Shown here: piece by piece, positions 6,497-10,372 of the stretch
Position numbering within the stretch: the stretch's first letter is position 1
Layout: each line of letters starts with the position of its first letter
Source: Deltaproteobacteria bacterium
Lineage (GTDB): Bacteria > Bdellovibrionota_C > UBA2361 > OMII01
Reading direction: 5' to 3'
Length of the DNA stretch: 10,372 bases
Assembly (NCBI GenBank): GCA_023262305.1
Contig: JALRCK010000051.1
Coordinates: 1 to 10,372 of the forward strand
Notes under the pieces: generated by a model
The model's input: the letters and a program-made list of their open reading frames with translations, nothing else
Databases searched by the model: none
Told to the model about the DNA's origin: nothing
Translations under genes and position numbers: made by a program

Positions 6497-6584
6497 GGGG
6501 AAAGGTTAGATCACTCAAGCGGTTATGGAAAGGATGGAATGAGACCCAGGCGTGACGGACAGGCACGCGATCTCCCGAGCAGCG

Positions 6585-7988
6585 TTAGTATGCGTTGCGG
6601 TTCCTGAACCCCTTAAAAAGGGTGAGCCAGAGTATCTTGAGGTCAAGCAACAGGGACCAATGCTCAATGTAGTAAAGGTCGTATTCGATACGCTTATCGA
6701 TCGACGTGTCTCCACGCCATCCGTTGACCTGCGCCCACCCCGTAATGCCCGCCGGCACCTTGTGCCGAAGCATGTACCGGGGGATGCGCCGCCGAAACTC
6801 CTGGATAAAGACAGGTCGCTCCGGACGAGGCCCAACAATCGACATATCACCCTTGATGACGTTCAGGAGCTGAGGCAACTCATCGAGGCTGGTTGACCTC
6901 AGAAAGCGACCTAGGGGAGTCACCCTATGATCCCCCGGGGTGGTCCAACCTGGACCATGGCTCTCCGCATTCATGTACATGGTGCGGAATTTTAAGATAC
7001 TAAACCGAGAACCGTCGAAGCTCACCCTCTCCTGCTTAAAAAAGATCGGTCCACGGGACGACAACTTCACAAGCGCCGAAATCAGGAGCATTAACGGGGA
7101 GAATACAACCAGCAAGGAGCACCCAAGCACAAGGTCAACAACCCGTTTTGTAAAAAGATTGATACCATCGAGCGGGCACTCCTGAAGACTGATAACCGGC
7201 AGCCCCTCAAACTCCTCAATCGCTCCACCAAGGCTCGCAAACTGATAGAGATCGGGCACAATTTTAATATCGACGATCGAATCTTTGAGCTGCGCCATTA
7301 TCTCTGGGAGGCGTTGGTGATCCTCAAGCGGCAGGGCTACAACGATCTGGTCGAGGTCGGTCCGACCAATAAATTGACCGACGTCTTCATATCGACCAAC
7401 GACGGGGATACCGCCGGGTCCTCGTTTTTCGTCGGCCGTTTTCGAGAGACATCCTAATAACTGAATTCCAAGCTCTTGATGAAGCCGCACCCTACTTGCA
7501 AGATCTCCAGCAACCCGACCAGCCCCTACAATCAGCATGTAGCGCAGATTGTATCCCTTGCGCCGCAACTCTCGAAGCAGGAATCGAAGCATCGCTCGCT
7601 GACCAACGGTAAAGACGGTCGCCAACGCCCAGAAATATACAAATACGAGACGCGAGAACTGCACGCTCTTTTCTCGGAAGAGGTAGGTTATCGATATAAG
7701 CAACAGGATCGCCAAGGCATTGGCGTTCACAAGGACCCATAACTCCCGCGCACGCCGCACTCCTCGCATCGGACGATAGAGCCCCATGCGACGGAACACA
7801 AACGCCCAGATCAACCAGATGAACACAGTCATTGAGAGGTACGGACCGAACTCAGGAACGCCCTTATCGACTGGCACGATGTCAGTCATGAAACGGAGGC
7901 AGTAGGCGACCACCCACGCGACGCTGACCACAGCAAGGTCAGCCACCATGAAAAGGTACTCAAAGAGCTGTCGCTTCTGTTTCAACAT
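6585..7988 (-). CDS. wcaJ: Undecaprenyl-phosphate glucose phosphotransferase (WcaJ-type)
   Basis: This enzyme transfers a sugar-1-phosphate, usually glucose or galactose, from a UDP-sugar to undecaprenyl phosphate and so starts repeat-unit assembly at the inner membrane. The 467 residues show the full plan of long polyprenyl-phosphate hexose-1-phosphate transferases. There are four N-terminal membrane helices (about 8-33, 48-66, 84-103, 112-131) and a Rossmann-like CoA_binding_3 domain with VGAGRVAGDLA (154-164). The catalytic domain runs from about 278: KRVVDLVLGC, with the re-entrant helix that includes P298; KQERVSFDG with KFRTM (318-337); SLDELPQL (367-374, the Asp-Glu pair); and GDMSIVGPRPE (380-390). 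The ending GFRNRNAY resembles WcaJ. The true sugar cannot be told from sequence. Its ATG overlaps the stop of the upstream glycosyltransferase by 7 nt (ATGTTGA). An 88-nt gap with no clear terminator follows. Confidence 0.93.
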   Translation of the reverse strand: MLKQKRQLFEYLFMVADLAVVSVAWVVAYCLRFMTDIVPVDKGVPEFGPYLSMTVFIWLIWAFVFRRMGLYRPMRGVRRARELWVLVNANALAILLLISITYLFREKSVQFSRLVFVYFWALATVFTVGQRAMLRFLLRELRRKGYNLRYMLIVGAGRVAGDLASRVRLHQELGIQLLGCLSKTADEKRGPGGIPVVGRYEDVGQFIGRTDLDQIVVALPLEDHQRLPEIMAQLKDSIVDIKIVPDLYQFASLGGAIEEFEGLPVISLQECPLDGINLFTKRVVDLVLGCSLLVVFSPLMLLISALVKLSSRGPIFFKQERVSFDGSRFSILKFRTMYMNAESHGPGWTTPGDHRVTPLGRFLRSTSLDELPQLLNVIKGDMSIVGPRPERPVFIQEFRRRIPRYMLRHKVPAGITGWAQVNGWRGDTSIDKRIEYDLYYIEHWSLLLDLKILWLTLFKGFRNRNAY

Positions 7989-9223
7989 GACGAATCCCGA
8001 ACTCTCACAACATCTGCGGCGTCACTGTTCGCCGCGTCCTTGGGGATGGGTGAAGAACGTAGTGGGGCAGAAATACCTACGTGTCGTAAAAAGACACCCC
8101 ATTCCTCAAAAAATCGTGAGTGACTAAACTCACGCGCCCGAGCTTTTAAAGTCTCAACGCTGAACTTTCCCTCGACCTCACGAAAGGCGCGAACGGCGTC
8201 CACAATCGCCCCAGAATCCCCACATCTCTCCTTCGGTACAAATACACCGGTGTGCTGTAAAGGGACAAGGCTCTTGTCCTGCCAGTGCCGCCAGCCCACA
8301 ACCGACTCGCGTAAGCCTCCCGCGTCAACTCCGATGACGGGTTTGCCTGACGAGAGGCATTCAACCGGCACGATCCCAAAATCCTCAATACCCGGAAATA
8401 TCAGAGCCCGACACCGTTTGTAGCACTCCCATAAGAAAGCCTCACTGACACGCCCAAAGACCTTGATGTGAGGTCCAGCCATGTCCCGAATCTTCTCAAG
8501 TTCAGGACCACCCCCAACGACCCACAATGGCTCACGAAGTTCATTAAAAGCTTGGACTGCGACATCGATCTTCTTGTACGGCACCAACGCTCCCGCACAG
8601 AGAAAGAATGAGCCCGGGGACTTTGCAAAGAGATCTGCCTCCTCCGGCGTTAGGGTGATTGATTCTTCATCTGCCAACCGCACCGGCGGCGCAATAACCG
8701 TGGATGATCGTCCATAAAACTTTCGAATGCGAGCGCTGATGAAGGTGCTGATCGCCACAAAGTGCGTCACCTTCTGAGCGCCGCGCGCGTCCCATACACG
8801 CAGAAGCTGGATGAGGGGCAGCGCGCAGAGATACTTCATCCCCTTGAGATACGAAGCAGCTTGATCCCAGATGTACCGCATCGGCGTAAAGCAGTAGCAC
8901 ACGTGCGGCACGCCCGCTGGAACTCGGACATTCTTTGCAGCAGCGTGACTGAGCGAGATAACGAGATCGTATCCCGAGAGGTCAAACGATGCCGCCGCCA
9001 CGGGGTAGAGCGGCAGGAAGATCTTGTACAACTTGCGGATGCCCGGAATCTTGTTCAGAAAAGAGGTGGCTACTACTCTTCGATCAATTCGAGCGGAGGT
9101 GGTGCCGGGGATGTGCACTAACGTGAAGATGTCTGCATCTGGATAGATACATAGAAAAGCCTCAAGGCAGCGCTCGCCGCCTCTCATCCCTGTCAGCCAG
9201 TCGTGCACCAAAGCGACCTTCAC
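7982..9223 (-). CDS. Glycosyltransferase family 4 (GT-B fold)
   Basis: The 413-residue protein has the two Rossmann-like halves of GT4 enzymes, which transfer sugars from nucleotide donors to a lipid-linked acceptor on the cytoplasmic side. The N-terminus MKVALVHDWLTGMRGGE carries the Gly-rich acceptor loop (12-16). The C-terminal half has the donor-site pieces: AGALVPYKKID (210-220), GGGPELEKI (237-245) and the EX7E motif EDFGIVPVE (E280 to E288) followed by SSGKPVIG. The start resembles WbaZ-like mannosyl- or hexosyltransferases, but specificity is not predictable. Residues 385-413 form a low-complexity tail outside the fold. The start codon is GTG, inside a GTGA overlap with the preceding gene, with a strong AGGAGG site 5 nt before it. 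It overlaps wcaJ downstream, so all three genes are probably one transcript. Confidence 0.92.
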   Translation of the reverse strand: MKVALVHDWLTGMRGGERCLEAFLCIYPDADIFTLVHIPGTTSARIDRRVVATSFLNKIPGIRKLYKIFLPLYPVAAASFDLSGYDLVISLSHAAAKNVRVPAGVPHVCYCFTPMRYIWDQAASYLKGMKYLCALPLIQLLRVWDARGAQKVTHFVAISTFISARIRKFYGRSSTVIAPPVRLADEESITLTPEEADLFAKSPGSFFLCAGALVPYKKIDVAVQAFNELREPLWVVGGGPELEKIRDMAGPHIKVFGRVSEAFLWECYKRCRALIFPGIEDFGIVPVECLSSGKPVIGVDAGGLRESVVGWRHWQDKSLVPLQHTGVFVPKERCGDSGAIVDAVRAFREVEGKFSVETLKARAREFSHSRFFEEWGVFLRHVGISAPLRSSPIPKDAANSDAADVVRVRDSSC

Positions 9224-10326
9224 ACGCTCCTCCTGGAGGCGAGCACCCTCTCGTATTCAGCTTTAACGCGAGCAGCTATCGTACGACACGAATAGAGATC
9301 GAGATGCGCTTGCGGCACCTGGCGATGCGATGACAAACCTGAGAGCACCCCTTGCTCAAGAGCCGCTGCAAAGCTCTGCACTGAAAAGCTCTCCGCGACA
9401 ACATCTTGCTCGGTGACGATCTCCTTCAACGCAGGAACCGGTCGACACACCACCGGCGTGCCAACGCTCTGAGCCTCAATCGCCGGCAGACAGAACCCCT
9501 CAACAAGGGATGGAACAACAAGCGCAACCGCACCGTGCAGCGCGGCGCGCAGATCTGAATCGGAAAGGGCTCCCGCGAGCCGCACACCCTCTACTCCCTC
9601 AAGCAGCGCGTTCCCTTCAGATGTGTTCAAAAGGGTCTCGATGCCGTAGCCCGCTAACAAGAGCTTGGGGCAGCGAGGCGAGAGCTCTTCCCAGCGGCGT
9701 CCCTCTCGAAATTCACGGTACGCAGCGAGGAGATCCTTGAGCCCCTTGTGAGGCTTGACGTTCGAAAAGAGCGCGAAAAAGTAGGGATGGCTATCACCTT
9801 GAAAGAGTGGTCTCGACTCATCCATGTGCAACTTCTCGGAGATAGCATTCGGGACATAGAGGACCTTCGACTCAGATGCGCCAGTCAACTCAAGCACTCC
9901 CTGGCGCGTATGCCGACTCACTGTAAGCACGGAGTCCGCTCGACGCACCGCTGAGCGAATCAGTCCGCGTGCAATCCAAGGGTAGTAAAACCGCTCAGGG
10001 TGCGTGATGTGAATGAGGTCATGAATCGTCACTACGGTCGGAACTGGAACTCGATACGGCACCATGTAGTGTGGCGTGTGGAAGATATCGAACCGGGAGA
10101 AATCGATCCGCCCAGAGAGTAACAGAAGCTCGTCCAACGAGTAGGATCGCGCGTCGTCCTGAATCCAGGCGACATCCTTGGCATATGCAGCATGTCGACT
10201 CTTCTCATCGCGATAGAGAACCGTGAGGTCAACTCCGCCGACCTCTAAGAGACCGGTGATGAGGTTCTCCGTGTAGACACCGATCCCACCATCCTTGAGC
10301 TTTCGGCCATCAAGGAGCACTCGCAT
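9220..10326 (-). CDS. Glycosyltransferase family 4 (GT-B fold)
   Basis: A second GT4 enzyme, 368 residues, with family hallmarks in order: MRVLLDGRKLKDGGIGVYTE with the Gly loop (13-16), HTPHYMVP (83-90), VTIHDLIHITHP (99-110, with the His-Asp pair common in mannosyltransferase-like members), TVSRHT (135-140), FSNVKPHKGLKDLL (187-200) for donor binding, LAGYG (224-228), and the EX7E motif EGFCLPAIE (E276 to E284). It would add one sugar of a surface polysaccharide repeat unit in the cytoplasm. The ATG at 10326 fits the family start, although the frame stays open upstream to the window edge and no strong ribosome site is seen. Its last codons include tandem AGG AGG Arg codons that also form the ribosome site of the next gene. 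Confidence 0.92.
   Translation of the reverse strand: MRVLLDGRKLKDGGIGVYTENLITGLLEVGGVDLTVLYRDEKSRHAAYAKDVAWIQDDARSYSLDELLLLSGRIDFSRFDIFHTPHYMVPYRVPVPTVVTIHDLIHITHPERFYYPWIARGLIRSAVRRADSVLTVSRHTRQGVLELTGASESKVLYVPNAISEKLHMDESRPLFQGDSHPYFFALFSNVKPHKGLKDLLAAYREFREGRRWEELSPRCPKLLLAGYGIETLLNTSEGNALLEGVEGVRLAGALSDSDLRAALHGAVALVVPSLVEGFCLPAIEAQSVGTPVVCRPVPALKEIVTEQDVVAESFSVQSFAAALEQGVLSGLSSHRQVPQAHLDLYSCRTIAARVKAEYERVLASRRSV
9229..9239 (-). promoter_or_regulatory. Strong ribosome binding site inside a palindrome
   Basis: On the coding strand CCTCCAGGAGG is a perfect 11-nt palindrome. Its right half, AGGAGG (9234-9229), lies 5 nt before the GTG start of the downstream glycosyltransferase. It is the best Shine-Dalgarno match in the window and decides that start. 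It is embedded in the last codons of the upstream gene (Ser-Arg-Arg). A CCTC/GAGG stem could hide the site until ribosomes finishing the upstream gene open it. Confidence 0.6.
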
Positions 10327-10372
10327 CCGCCCGTCGGCGGAGGGGATCGCATGAGCTAGTTCGCTACTTTTC

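Noticed and set aside
6556..6574. GCGTG/CACGC inverted repeat after wcaJ as a terminator
   Set aside because: The stem is only 5 bp with a 9-nt loop, and no run of U follows.
6515..6850. 111-codon minus-strand frame inside the 3' part of wcaJ
   Set aside because: It overlaps the well-supported catalytic domain of the transferase in another frame and has low-information Ser/Thr/Arg-rich composition.
6552..6896. 114-codon plus-strand frame opposite wcaJ
   Set aside because: It is antisense to the conserved sugar-transferase motifs and has no recognisable domain.
8762..9121. 119-codon plus-strand frame opposite the first glycosyltransferase
   Set aside because: It is antisense to conserved GT4 sequence, with no own ribosome site or family resemblance.
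1..10372. CRISPR arrays, tRNA genes, insertion sequences, phage or toxin-antitoxin genes
   Set aside because: I saw no regularly spaced repeats, cloverleaf-like sequences, transposase motifs or terminal inverted repeats; nearly all of the window is covered by ordinary genes.

Overview
The window is a 10.4 kb stretch in which every gene I can support lies on the minus strand, so transcription runs from high to low coordinates. Start codons (ATG and GTG), Shine-Dalgarno-type sites, short or negative spacing between genes, and two lipoproteins with bacterial lipoboxes indicate a Gram-negative bacterium. Base composition is moderate, with no island of clearly different composition. A miaB gene followed by a bifunctional-nuclease (DUF151) gene whose protein ends in a DF-KYKM tail reminds me of deltaproteobacterial-type genomes (Desulfobacterota, Myxococcota or Bdellovibrionota in the broad sense). 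That placement rests on memory of gene order and is weak.

In transcription order the layout is as follows. (1) 10326 to 6585 is an exopolysaccharide or O-antigen type block: two GT-B family 4 glycosyltransferases and a WcaJ-type polyprenyl-phosphate sugar-1-phosphate transferase, with 4- and 7-nt overlaps between the genes. The transferase would load the first sugar on undecaprenyl phosphate and the two glycosyltransferases would extend it. No flippase or polymerase is visible, so the cluster probably continues past position 10372. (2) 6496 to 4820 is a run of three small envelope proteins of unknown function: a membrane-anchored 104-residue protein, a 151-residue lipoprotein and a 294-residue lipoprotein with two beta-sandwich domains. 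It leads with a 2-nt gap into (3) miaB, the tRNA methylthiotransferase, which is followed by a weak terminator-like hairpin and the DUF151 gene. (4) After a 236-bp gap come a single-pass membrane protein with coiled coil and TPR-like helices, a Spinster-like MFS transporter (2-nt gap) and, cut by the window edge, an HMG-CoA-lyase-like enzyme.

There are no tRNA or rRNA genes, CRISPR arrays, insertion sequences or phage genes that I can see. Most of the window is ordinary core and surface-polysaccharide content. The least explained parts are the three envelope proteins ahead of miaB, the coupled TPR-like/MFS pair, and the leader of the lyase-like gene, which carries a small hairpin and a 9-bp direct repeat. 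I did not find convincing evidence of a new defence or mobile system.
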